Positions 51,099 through 59,442 of a stretch of DNA of 64,000 bases are shown one piece after another (position 1 is the stretch's first letter; every line of letters begins with the position of its first letter). The DNA comes from Streptomyces sp. NBC_00775 (lineage in GTDB: Bacteria; Actinomycetota; Actinomycetes; Streptomycetales; Streptomycetaceae). Location: assembly GCF_036347135.1 (NCBI RefSeq), contig NZ_CP108938.1, positions 9,238,001 through 9,302,000 of the forward strand, in the 5' to 3' direction. The translations under genes were made by a program, and so were the position numbers. The notes below the pieces were generated by a model that saw nothing but the letters and a program-made list of their open reading frames with translations, had not been told where the DNA came from and ran no database searches.

Positions 51099-52189
51099 GC
51101 ACACAGCCCGACCTTCTGTACTCGGAGGAGGAAGAGGCGCTGCGCGCCGCCGTCCGCGACCTCCTGACCGACCACTGCGACGCGGCCGGCGTCATCGCGC
51201 GTACGGAGTCGGACACTCCGTACGACCCCGAGCTGTGGAAGGCGCTCTCGGAAGGGATGGGCCTGGCGGGCCTGCTCGTGCCCGAGTCGCAGGGCGGCCA
51301 GGGCGCCACACATCGGGAAGTCGCCGTGGTCCTGGAGGAGTTGGGGCGTGCCGTCGCTCCGCTTCCGTACCTGACGAGTGCCGTCGTCGCGACCGAGGCG
51401 CTGCTCGCGTGCGAGGGTGACGAGACCGCCAAACTGCTGGCCGGGCTGGCCTCCGGCCGGACGGTGGGCGCGCTCGCTGTCGCGCTGTCCGTGGGGCCGG
51501 GCGGCCACTACAAGGCCGTACGCAGCGAAGACGGCTTCCTGTACGGGGAGTTGACGGGAATCGCGGATGCGGCGGTCGCCGATGTGCTGCTGGTTCCGGC
51601 GGAGGACGGCGGGCTGTACGCGGTGGACGCGGACGCCGTGACGATCACCCCGCAGGTGTCCTTCGACCTCACCCGGCCGGTCGCGACCGTCACCCTCGAC
51701 GGGGTGCGGGCGCACCGGGTGGGCGCCGCCGAACCCGCCGTACGCCGGGCCCTGCGTGCCGGCGCCGGACTCCTCGCATCCGAGCAACTCGGCCTAGCCG
51801 ACTGGTCGTTGACGGAGACGGTCCGCTACCTGAAGGAGCGCAAGCAGTTCAACCGGCCCGTCGGCGGCTTCCAGGCGCTCAAGCACCGGCTGGCCCAACT
51901 GTGGCTGGAGGTCGTCAACACGCGCGCCGCGGCCCGGGGCGCGGCCGACGCGCTCGCCACCGGCAGCGACGACACCGACGTGTCGGTCGCCGTCGCCCAG
52001 GCGTACGCGGCGCCTGTCGCCGTGCACGCCGCCGAGGAGGCGCTGCAACTGCACGGCGGCCTCGGTATGACGTGGGAGCATCCGGTGCATCTGTACCTGA
52101 AGCGGGCCAAGGCGGACTCGATCGCGTACGGCACGGCGGGCGCCCACCGTGAGGCGCTGGCCGGACTGGTGGATCTCCAGGCGCCCTGA
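51095..52189 (+). CDS. Acyl-CoA dehydrogenase, partner subunit lacking the catalytic Glu
   Basis: A 364-residue acyl-CoA dehydrogenase homologue. It keeps SLTETVRYLKERKQFNRPVG and LQLHGGLGMTWEHPVHLYLK of the C-terminal domain. However, it ends KADSIAYGTAGAHREAL with no EGT segment, and the middle domain is degenerate. This is the pattern of the non-catalytic half of heteromeric FadE enzymes. The four-base overlap with the first subunit supports equal synthesis and complex formation. A strong terminator follows. Confidence 0.92.
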   Translation: MSTQPDLLYSEEEEALRAAVRDLLTDHCDAAGVIARTESDTPYDPELWKALSEGMGLAGLLVPESQGGQGATHREVAVVLEELGRAVAPLPYLTSAVVATEALLACEGDETAKLLAGLASGRTVGALAVALSVGPGGHYKAVRSEDGFLYGELTGIADAAVADVLLVPAEDGGLYAVDADAVTITPQVSFDLTRPVATVTLDGVRAHRVGAAEPAVRRALRAGAGLLASEQLGLADWSLTETVRYLKERKQFNRPVGGFQALKHRLAQLWLEVVNTRAAARGAADALATGSDDTDVSVAVAQAYAAPVAVHAAEEALQLHGGLGMTWEHPVHLYLKRAKADSIAYGTAGAHREALAGLVDLQAP

Positions 52190-52204
52190 CGCCACACCCG
52201 TGAG

Positions 52205-52234
52205 GAGCCCGCCCCGTCCGGGGGCGGGCTCTTT
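52205..52234 (+). terminator. Rho-independent terminator of the FadE operon
   Basis: GAGCCCGCCCC-GTCCG-GGGGCGGGCTC is a perfect 11-bp stem with a five-base loop, followed by TTT, 16 bases after the last stop. Confidence 0.85.
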
Positions 52235-52332
52235 CGCGTGCCCCGCCTTGCTGTCGTATGTCTGCTCCGACGAAGTGAACGAACGGCGGCAGTCCGGCCA
52301 ACTCCCCGCACGGTACTGCTCCTTGGGCCTGT

Positions 52333-52358
52333 CAGGACCCCATACTCGCTGGGTCCTG
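52333..52358. promoter_or_regulatory. Inverted repeat upstream of the phosphodiesterase-like gene
   Basis: CAGGACCC and GGGTCCTG are perfect 8-bp arms around CATACTCGCT, 26 bases before the ATG of the next gene. CATACT could be a -10 hexamer enclosed by an operator, or the whole may be a leader hairpin. Confidence 0.4.
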
Positions 52359-52383
52359 TCCGGCACTTCCAGGGAGGCAGAGC

Positions 52384-53247
52384 ATGGCCCTTACCACCCG
52401 CCGCAGAGCCCTCACCACCCTCGGCGCCGCCCTCGCGGGCTCCGTCGCGCTGCCCGCCACGTACGCGCGGGCGAGTGAACGGGGGCACGGCCCGCGTCCG
52501 CTGTGGCGCGCCCACGCCCACAACGACTACGAGCACCCGCGTCCCCTGCTCGACGCCCTCGACCACCGTTTCGGCAGCGTCGAGGCCGACATCTACCTCG
52601 TGGGCGACCAGCTCCTCGTCGCCCACGACCCGGTCGAGCTCGACCCGGCGCGCACCCTCGAATCCCTCTATCTCGAACCCCTCGCGGCCCGGGTCAAGGC
52701 CAACCACGGCTCGGTGTACCGGGGTTACCGCACACCCCTGCAACTCCTCATCGACATCAAGACCGAGGGCTCGTCGACGTATCTCGAACTCGACCGCCAT
52801 CTGCGCCGCTACCGGCACCTGTTCACGACCTACGCGGACGGCCGTGTGCACCCCGGTCCGGTCACGGCGGTGATCTCCGGCGACCGGGCCGCCCGTACGC
52901 CCATGGAGGCGCAGAGTGTGCGCCGCGCCTTCTACGACGGGCGGCTCGCCGACCTCGGCAGCGCGTCCCCCGCTTCGTTCATCCCGCTGATCTCGGACAA
53001 CTGGACGCTCAACTTCACCTGGCTGGGTGACGGCCCGTTCCCCGACGCCGAGCGCGAGAAGCTGCGCGGCATCATCGCGGCGGCCCACGCGCGCCGGCAG
53101 AAGGTCCGGTTCTGGGCGACACCCGACCTGGCGGGCCCGGCCCGTGACGCGCTGTGGGGCGAACTGCTCGCCGCGGACGTCGACTACTTCAACACCGACG
53201 ACCTCGCGGGCCTCGAAGCGTTCCTCGACGCCCACGAGCGGAGGTAA
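52384..53247 (+). CDS. Secreted PI-PLC/GDPD-like phosphodiesterase
   Basis: A 287-residue exported protein. The N-terminus has a twin-arginine signal (TTRRRALTTLGAALAGSVAL). The mature domain begins WRAHAHNDYEHPRPLLDAL, with the acidic VEADIYLVGDQLLVAHDP and LLIDIKTEG that form the metal-binding site of the TIM-barrel phosphodiesterases (AIM6 / PI-PLC-X-like). Later blocks are FWATPDLAGPARDALWGEL and DYFNTDDLAGLEAFL. It should cleave glycerophosphodiesters or phosphoinositide-like lipids outside the cell. AGGGAGG precedes ATG 52384. Confidence 0.86.
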   Translation: MALTTRRRALTTLGAALAGSVALPATYARASERGHGPRPLWRAHAHNDYEHPRPLLDALDHRFGSVEADIYLVGDQLLVAHDPVELDPARTLESLYLEPLAARVKANHGSVYRGYRTPLQLLIDIKTEGSSTYLELDRHLRRYRHLFTTYADGRVHPGPVTAVISGDRAARTPMEAQSVRRAFYDGRLADLGSASPASFIPLISDNWTLNFTWLGDGPFPDAEREKLRGIIAAAHARRQKVRFWATPDLAGPARDALWGELLAADVDYFNTDDLAGLEAFLDAHERR

Positions 53248-53370
53248 GGGGGCGTGGAGCGGGCGTAACACCACTCGTTCGGAGGACACGTCAGCTGCCC
53301 GGACGAACCCTCCGCTACGCCACACTTGCGGCCGAACGCCGCGAAGCGGACGTGGCGGAGGAGGTTGACG

Positions 53371-53565
53371 ATGGCCATTTCCATCTCTGTGGTGCTGTTG
53401 CTCCTGATCCTGGCGGTGGTCTTCCTGCGCAACGGCGCGTTGAAGCTGTCGCACGCCCTGGTCTGCGTACTGCTCGGCTTCTACCTGGCGAGCACGAGCA
53501 TGGCGCCGACCATCCACAGCGGGCTCACCGCGACGGCGGACATCGTGAGCAGCCTGAGGCCCTGA
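53371..53565 (+). CDS. Small hydrophobic membrane protein
   Basis: A 64-residue protein with two membrane helices (SISVVLLLLILAVVFLRNGA and ALVCVLLGFYLASTSM) and a polar C-terminus (TATADIVSSL). GGAGGAGG lies just before ATG 53371. Similar short proteins occur widely in Streptomyces. I know of no function. It is convergent with the phosphodiester glycosidase gene, with nine bases between the stops. Confidence 0.78.
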   Translation: MAISISVVLLLLILAVVFLRNGALKLSHALVCVLLGFYLASTSMAPTIHSGLTATADIVSSLRP

Positions 53566-53574
53566 GGCCTCACA

Positions 53575-54810
53575 TCACGATCGTGAGAACACGCCGATGC
53601 CGTTCGGGACGGGGCGTTCGGCGCCTCCGCTGGGGTGGTTGAGGACGCTGACGGCGGCCGCCCCCGGCTCCCGGGCGACCATCGTAGTGGAGCCCCCGCC
53701 GTCCAGGCTGAAGGCGTCGTCGGAGCCCAACTGCCGCATGGTCTCGGCCACTTCGGCGATGGTGAGGCCGCTGCGGAACTCGGGCGCGCCGTCGAGCGCG
53801 AGGAGCAGCAGGCGGCGTCCGTCGTGCGCGATGCCCACGGCGGTCCGTACGGCCGAGGTGGTGTTGTCCAGGCCGGGAAGCGGCTCACCGTCCACGAGCA
53901 TCGGGTAGCCGCCGAGTGCGAAGCGGTACGGGATCCTGGTGGCCTCCGCGACCAGACGGTGCCGTACGACGACCGGCTCGCCCAGGGACAGTTTCCGCAG
54001 CTGCTGGGCGCCCGCCTCGCGGCCCACCAGGACCGTGGTGCCGGGAGCGATGGCACCGCTGCCGGGCGTGTTGTCCGCCGATACGACTTGACCGTGCTCG
54101 ACCGTCACCTCATAGGTGTCGGAACTACATGGTGCGGCCCGGTTGGTGTCCGTGCCGCAGGTGGCGCGCACCCGGGAGACACTGCCCCAGTCCGCGGTGA
54201 ACGCGCCGATCGACCCCTCCGGCAGCGCGTACTGATTGAGCCCGCCGAGCGGCCACCGCCCCTCGTGACTGCTTACGGAACCATCGAGGGCCATGCTGTC
54301 CAGCCGGGCCCTGCGGTCGACGCCCACGCCGAGCACGTCCTCGGTGGTCGTGCCGGGCGGCAGGGCGGGCCCGAAGCGCTGACCGTTCGGCACCGCCGCC
54401 TTGAGCTCGTGCCCGCTCGCGATCGCCGGGCCCACGGTCGCGCCCGTCGCCGCGACCCCCGGATGCTGGGTCTCCGTGATGTTGAAGAAGTCGCCGTTGA
54501 CACCCGCCACGGCACCCCGGGAGTCGGCGAGCTGGGAGACGGGCGCCCGGGACGCCACGGCTCCGGGGTACAGGAGGTCGACCCGCACCCGTGGATTGCG
54601 CAGATCGACGCTCAGCACATGTGCGTGCGCCACACCCTTGGCGGCCGGGATGTCCAACTGCGTGTACTCGACGCCGGGGGCGATCGCCGTGTCCGTGGCG
54701 CCCTCCGCGCCGCTGGCCGGTGCCGCCCCCAGCAGGGCGGTACCGGCCAGCGCACTCCATGCCGCGACAACCGTCAGTGCTGTTCTTAACCGTCCGCCTC
54801 GACCCGTCAC
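53575..54810 (-). CDS. Secreted phosphodiester glycosidase (NAGPA domain)
   Basis: A 411-residue exported protein with a cleavable signal peptide (TALTVVAAWSALAGTALLGA) and the NAGPA domain, a glycosidase that removes N-acetylglucosamine from phosphodiesters. Motifs: AVAGVNGDFFNITETQHPG near the start, TAVGIAHDGRRLLLLALDG, and the near-invariant FSLDGGGSTTMVAREPG. Such enzymes could act on teichoic or glycolipid phosphodiesters of the wall. GTG 54810 (AGGGGG upstream) is chosen over TTG 54849. The assignment of the domain is firm, the substrate is not. Confidence 0.88.
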   Translation of the reverse strand: MTGRGGRLRTALTVVAAWSALAGTALLGAAPASGAEGATDTAIAPGVEYTQLDIPAAKGVAHAHVLSVDLRNPRVRVDLLYPGAVASRAPVSQLADSRGAVAGVNGDFFNITETQHPGVAATGATVGPAIASGHELKAAVPNGQRFGPALPPGTTTEDVLGVGVDRRARLDSMALDGSVSSHEGRWPLGGLNQYALPEGSIGAFTADWGSVSRVRATCGTDTNRAAPCSSDTYEVTVEHGQVVSADNTPGSGAIAPGTTVLVGREAGAQQLRKLSLGEPVVVRHRLVAEATRIPYRFALGGYPMLVDGEPLPGLDNTTSAVRTAVGIAHDGRRLLLLALDGAPEFRSGLTIAEVAETMRQLGSDDAFSLDGGGSTTMVAREPGAAAVSVLNHPSGGAERPVPNGIGVFSRS

Positions 54811-54885
54811 CGTACCCCCTGATGTCTCGTCAACTTTCCCAGGACTCAAGGGGAGTTCACCAGACGGCGGTGACCCTGCCGATGG

Positions 54886-55242
54886 CTAGGCGCCGACTAC
54901 GCGCGAACGGATGAGGAAACGCACTCCTTCGGGTGCTTCGAGCGAGAAGCCGCTCCCGCGGCCCGGCACGACGTCGACGATCAGCCGGGTGTGACTCCAC
55001 AGCTCGTACTGGCTCCTCGACATCCAGAACGTCACCGGCTCCTCGACCCCCTCGACCTCCAGCTCGGCGAGCAGGACGTCGGAGTTGCCGGTGCGGAACT
55101 CGCCGTCCGGGTAACACATGGGCGCGCTGCCGTCGCAGCAGCCGCCGGACTGATGGAACATCAGCGGGCCGTGGGCCTCTCGCAGCCGCCGCAGCAGTTC
55201 GGTGGCCGCGGGGGTCAGTTCCACGCGCGGGACGATGTCCAT
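54886..55242 (-). CDS. DUF779 protein
   Basis: A 118-residue protein with the DUF779 signature FHQSGGCCDGSAPMCYPDGE and WMSRSQYELWSHTRLIVDV. DUF779 genes usually lie next to an aldehyde or acetaldehyde dehydrogenase (ExaC type). The nearest one here is 9.8 kb away and of another subgroup, so this copy has no obvious partner. The clustered cysteines suggest metal or redox chemistry. The function is not established. Confidence 0.85.
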   Translation of the reverse strand: MDIVPRVELTPAATELLRRLREAHGPLMFHQSGGCCDGSAPMCYPDGEFRTGNSDVLLAELEVEGVEEPVTFWMSRSQYELWSHTRLIVDVVPGRGSGFSLEAPEGVRFLIRSRVVGA

Positions 55243-55449
55243 CGGCTCTCCCGTCGGGTCTCACGAATGAGGCGGCCCCTGCCGACGGTGAGCCGTCGGC
55301 CGAGGGCGCCACCCAGCCGACCATCCCGCACGTTGCGAGAGCGTTGCACTTCCCCGGCCAGTCCGCCCTGGCCTTGCACCGATCCGCAGCCGTTCGCCAC
55401 TGCCCGCCCGGCGACCGTCACGGGATCCTGATGCGCGTCGACGGGCGGG

Positions 55450-56556
55450 TCAGGCGCGCAGGGCCGTGAGCCCGTCGTAGACGGCCATCACGATCTCGAG
55501 TCCCCGGTTGTCGTTCCCGGGCTCGCGCATCTGGTTCGGCACGTACGACACCGCCATGCGGGCGTCGGGCTCGATCATGACCATCGAGCCGCCCCAACCG
55601 CCCCAGCCGTAGGTGCTGCCGAACAGGCCGTAGCCCAAGCCCCAACGCATCGGCATGCCCAGGATGCGGTCCTCGCCGCTGAACTGCTCCTCCCACGCAC
55701 GGTCGCAGCCCGCCTGCGACAGCAGCCGCGCACCCCGCACCGTTCCCCCGCAGGCCATGACCGACTGCACGAGCGCGACCGAGCGGGCGTTGCCGAATCC
55801 GCTCGCCGCGGGGATCTGCGCGCGGCGCCAGGCGACGCTGTTTCCGTCACGGACCCGGATCCTGGTCCCTCCGGCGGGAGCCGCGGTGGGGCTGGGCGCG
55901 CTCGCGAGGTAGTCCTCGTCCCGCGACGGCGGCGGGAGAGCGAGCGCGACCCGGTGGTCATGCTCTGCCAACAGCCCCATGTGGAAGTCCGCCCCCAGCG
56001 GCCCGGCCACCTCGACGGCGAAGAACTCGCCCACACTGCGACCGGTGATCCGGCGTACGACCTCGCCCACGAGGTATCCCTGGGTGAGCGAGTGGTATCC
56101 GGCCGCGGTGCCCGGCTCCCACTGCGGCGCCAGCTCGGCGAGCCGCGCCGTGGCGGACGGCCAGTCGTAGAGCTCCTCGACCGTCCCGTCCCAGTCGGGC
56201 AGGCCCGCGGTGTGCGAGAGCAGGTGCCGCACCAGCACCCCGTCCTTGCCCTCCGCGGCGAACTCCGGCCAGTACCGGGCGACCGGCGCGTCCAGGTCGA
56301 GCTCGCCACGGTCTGCCAGGATGAGGGCGGACAGTGCCGTCATCGTCTTGGTGACGGACCAGACGCCCGCGATCGTGTCGCGCTGCCACGGGATCGTGCG
56401 GTCCGCGTCGGCGAATCCGCCCCAGACGTCCACCACCGGCTCGCCGTCCACGAAGACCGCCACCGAGGCGCCCACGTCCCCGGCGTCCAGCAGCGCGGCC
56501 AGCGCCTCGGGTACCGCGGTGAACAGATCATCGTATGAACCCTGAATCTCTGCCAT
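55450..56556 (-). CDS. Serine beta-lactamase-fold esterase/hydrolase (class C-like)
   Basis: A 368-residue cytoplasmic hydrolase of the beta-lactamase/EstB family. The nucleophile Ser-X-X-Lys is SVTK in GVWSVTKTMTALSALIL. The tyrosine is in GTAAGYHSLTQGYLVGEVV. The third motif region is YGWGGWGGSMVMIEPDARMA. No signal peptide is present, so an esterase, lipase or peptidase role is more likely than antibiotic resistance. It is a stand-alone gene. Confidence 0.9.
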   Translation of the reverse strand: MAEIQGSYDDLFTAVPEALAALLDAGDVGASVAVFVDGEPVVDVWGGFADADRTIPWQRDTIAGVWSVTKTMTALSALILADRGELDLDAPVARYWPEFAAEGKDGVLVRHLLSHTAGLPDWDGTVEELYDWPSATARLAELAPQWEPGTAAGYHSLTQGYLVGEVVRRITGRSVGEFFAVEVAGPLGADFHMGLLAEHDHRVALALPPPSRDEDYLASAPSPTAAPAGGTRIRVRDGNSVAWRRAQIPAASGFGNARSVALVQSVMACGGTVRGARLLSQAGCDRAWEEQFSGEDRILGMPMRWGLGYGLFGSTYGWGGWGGSMVMIEPDARMAVSYVPNQMREPGNDNRGLEIVMAVYDGLTALRA

Positions 56557-56746
56557 GCCCGGAACCTAGCCCGCACCGCACTGTCGCGGTCAATCGAATT
56601 TGCGGCGCGACGCCACGCCAGGCGCGTCGTGCTCGGCGTCACCTGTCACTCTGACGCCGTCCTCACCGACGACAGCACCCCTCCTGACTCATCCGACACG
56701 GGTGCACCAACCGAAGCCGGTAACAGGGCTGCCGGGCGGTGGGTGC

Positions 56747-58471
56747 TCAGATCCAGGTGTAGAGCCACATTCTGACGCGCCAGCTGGAATACGGGATCGT
56801 CTGCCCGGTGTAGATCGGAAAGAAATAGATGAAGTTCCAGCTGATGAGCAGCACAAGAACGCCCGCGGCCACCGCACCCCGTATGCGCCGTTTCTCATCC
56901 GCCCCCGGAGGACCCAGCAGCGCGCCCACCATCATCGCCACGGCCAGGCACAAGTACGGCACGAAGACGACCGCGTAGAAGGAGAAGATCGTACGGTCCT
57001 GGTAGTGGAACCAGGGCAGATAGCCGGCACCCACCGCACACAGGATGGCGCCCGCGCGCCAGTCGCGGCGCAGCGCCCACCGGTAGAGCAGATACAGAAG
57101 CGCGCAGCATGCCGACCACCACAGCAGTGGCGTGCCCAGGGCGAGGATCTCCTGCGTGCAGGCGGACGTTGCGTGGCAACCGTCCTGCCCGGGTTTCGGC
57201 GACTGGGAGGAGAATGCCACAGGACGACCGAGGACCAGCCAGCTCCACGGGTTGGACTGGTACGGGTGCGGAGTGTGCAGCCCCACATTGAACTGGTAGA
57301 CCCCGTACTCGTAGTGCCACAGGCTGCGGAGAGGGGCCGGTATCCACGACCATGTGCCGCCGCGGCCGTCCGCCCAGTGCCGCCCGTAACCGTTGTCGGA
57401 CAGGAACCAGCCGGTCCAGGTCGCCAGATACGTCACCGCGGCAACGGGAGCGATGGACAACGCCGACCAGCCGAGGTCCTTGCGCAGCACCGCCCGGTAC
57501 GGGCGGCTTGACCCCGCGACGCGGCGGGCGCCGATGTCCCACAGCACGGTCAGGATCATGAAGAAGGCCAGGACGTACAGGCCGTTCCACTTGCTGGCGG
57601 CCGCCAGTCCGAGGAAGAAGCCGGCCGCGAGCCGCCATGGACGCACTCCCATCCCGGTGTGGTCGCCGGTGTCCTGATCCGGGCCCGCACAGCCGTCCCC
57701 GCCCACCGGTAGGGCTGCCGCGAGCCGGGCCCGCGCCTTGTCCCGGTCGACCAACAGGCATCCGAACGCTGCCAGTACGAAGAACATGACCACCAGGTCG
57801 AGCAGAGCGGAGCGGCTCATCACGTAGTGCAGACCGTCCACTGCCATCAGCGTTCCGGCCACGCAGCCCAGCAGCGTCGAACGGAACAGGCGGCGTCCTA
57901 TTCGGCACAGCATCAGCACCGAGAGCGTGCCCAGTGCCGCCGTCATGAAGCGCCAGCCGAACGGGTTGAGGCCGAACACCCACTCGCCGAGGGCGATCAC
58001 CCACTTGCCCATCGGCGGATGCGCGACAAAGTGCCCGGTCTCTGACAGGGGGATCACCTGGGGGTGCGCCAGGATCTGTGGGTCGGAGATCTTGCGGTCC
58101 GGCCAGGTGCCCTCGTAGCCGAGCCGCAGCATGGCCCAGGCGTCCTTGGCGTAGTAGGTCTCGTCGAACACGACCTCTCGTGGCCGGCCGAGGTGCCAGA
58201 AGCGGATCGCTCCGGCGAAGGCGGCGACGAGTACAGGCCCCAGCCAGCCCGTCGCCTTCGCGACGCGGTGCGCCAGTAATGGGCTGAGGCCCATGAGCTC
58301 CCAGACGCGGGTCCCTGGCTCCGGAAAGGGCGGAACCAGCCGTTCGCGGATGTCGGTCCGGGGGCGTCCGGAGTACCCGGACAGGCGCAGCCGTTCCTTC
58401 CAGGCACCGCGCTCCGTCATCGGACGGGGGCTGTCGAGGATCTGGGAACGCGTCGCGCTGCTACTCGTCAC
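56747..58471 (-). CDS. Polyprenyl-phosphomannose-dependent protein O-mannosyltransferase
   Basis: A 574-residue integral membrane GT39 enzyme that transfers mannose from polyprenyl-phospho-mannose to exported proteins. The acidic motif FDETYYAKDAWAMLRLGYEG follows the first helix. Later loops carry HPPMGKWVIALGEWVFGLNPFGWR and WHYEYGVYQFNVGLHTPHPYQSNPW, family signatures. About ten membrane helices are visible. The GTG start at 58471 has a poor ribosome binding site. It is transcribed away from the exopolysaccharide operon; whether it is the housekeeping Pmt or a second copy cannot be told here. Confidence 0.93.
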   Translation of the reverse strand: MTSSSATRSQILDSPRPMTERGAWKERLRLSGYSGRPRTDIRERLVPPFPEPGTRVWELMGLSPLLAHRVAKATGWLGPVLVAAFAGAIRFWHLGRPREVVFDETYYAKDAWAMLRLGYEGTWPDRKISDPQILAHPQVIPLSETGHFVAHPPMGKWVIALGEWVFGLNPFGWRFMTAALGTLSVLMLCRIGRRLFRSTLLGCVAGTLMAVDGLHYVMSRSALLDLVVMFFVLAAFGCLLVDRDKARARLAAALPVGGDGCAGPDQDTGDHTGMGVRPWRLAAGFFLGLAAASKWNGLYVLAFFMILTVLWDIGARRVAGSSRPYRAVLRKDLGWSALSIAPVAAVTYLATWTGWFLSDNGYGRHWADGRGGTWSWIPAPLRSLWHYEYGVYQFNVGLHTPHPYQSNPWSWLVLGRPVAFSSQSPKPGQDGCHATSACTQEILALGTPLLWWSACCALLYLLYRWALRRDWRAGAILCAVGAGYLPWFHYQDRTIFSFYAVVFVPYLCLAVAMMVGALLGPPGADEKRRIRGAVAAGVLVLLISWNFIYFFPIYTGQTIPYSSWRVRMWLYTWI

Positions 58472-58675
58472 CGGATGACCCTAAACCGTGTCCTGCATGG
58501 CCAGTTGGAGGAGCCGAGCGGCACAGGGCTGCCGTCGGATCGGGAAACGTCACACGCGGCACCGGCGCCTGGTGCGGGACTGCCAAGCCCTGCCTCGGCG
58601 ATGCCGGGCGATGATTCGTACGGGTCAGGAACAGGACAACCGGGGAGCCGAAGGCGAGCTTCTGAGGCGAATAGC

Positions 58676-58903
58676 TCACCAGCGGATTCCCGCACGAATG
58701 CCGCGCCCGCTGAGGTGAGTTCGGATGGCTCGCGATGAGTGTGCCTTCTCGGCCAGGACCGTATCTGGCGTCGTAGGCGGGGGGCGTCCTCGGCCTGTCG
58801 GGAAGGCGAGCGGGCGGCAACGGCCGTCGGCCACCAGGTGAATCTTTGTGATCCGTCCGCCGCGGGAGCGTCCGAGGGCCCCCCGGGGAAACCCCGTCAT
58901 CAC
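58676..58903 (-). pseudogene. Degenerate IS5-family transposase fragment
   Basis: The frame reads GALGRSRGGRITKIHLVADGRCRPLAF, then, after an apparent internal deletion, PTGRGRP...DTVLAEKAHSSRAIRTHL and RGIRAGI. These are the central DDE-region blocks of IS5-type transposases, with LADKAYSSRAIR altered to LAEKAHSSRAIR. The 5' and 3' thirds and the terminal repeats are missing. It is inactive and marks a past insertion or rearrangement at the border of the exopolysaccharide genes. Confidence 0.75.
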
Positions 58904-59290
58904 AGGTCACAAGGTGCGTCTTCGTCATCAAGGCACCGCAGACGGTCACCGGTCCCTGGATCCATCTTCAAATCTTGAGCACGAATTACACACATCCCTC
59001 TCTTCAGACTGGCCCCGATGGTCTAGATTGACCGTGCTTCACATGGTGGGACACGGGGCGACAAATCATGATCTATAGGTCAGACGTTGCGGACAGCCAG
59101 CAGCTGCGTCTCCGCCTACAGACGTGGGGGTGATCAGTTCTTTGAGCCCGAGAGAGGGCTTTGGGTGCGGGGAGCACCCGAGGTCTCGACGGGTTCCCGC
59201 GCACCTCGACGAGCGTCTGACAGGACATGTGAGTCTGCTGCCGCCAGGGTGCGTTGTTCAAGTAGCGCTGAAATAGCCGGGATGTTGTGC

Positions 59291-59400
59291 GCGGGGGGCG
59301 AGGGCCTCCCGGGGGAGGAACAGCGCGGTGCGGGGGGCGGGGGGCCTCCCGAGGGGTGGAACTGTGCGGGAGGCGGGGGCCTTCCGGGGGGAGGGACAGT
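59291..59400 (+). repeat. Three degenerate G-rich tandem repeats in the exopolysaccharide leader
   Basis: Units start at 59291, 59330 and 59366 (period 39 then 36), each beginning GCGGG(G/A)GGCG and containing GGCCT(C/T)CCGGGGGGAGG-like hairpins. Runs of four to seven G on the non-template strand could form G-quadruplexes in DNA or RNA. Confidence 0.65.
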
Positions 59401-59442
59401 GTTGGGCGACCACGTCGAACCACTGGGGACCGGGGGGGTTCT

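Larger units (their letters stand above)
58472..59442. other. Long gene-poor region before the exopolysaccharide operon
   Basis: These 970 bases hold the transposase remnant (58676-58903), an AT-richer stretch near 58980-59080 where a promoter is likely, several small hairpins (for example GGGTGC-GGGGA-GCACCC at 59165-59181), and three G-rich repeats at 59291-59400. I find no other gene. Confidence 0.5.

Noticed and set aside
55450..56556. Antibiotic-resistance beta-lactamase
   Set aside because: It has no signal peptide, and its motifs fit the cytoplasmic EstB-like esterases of the same fold.
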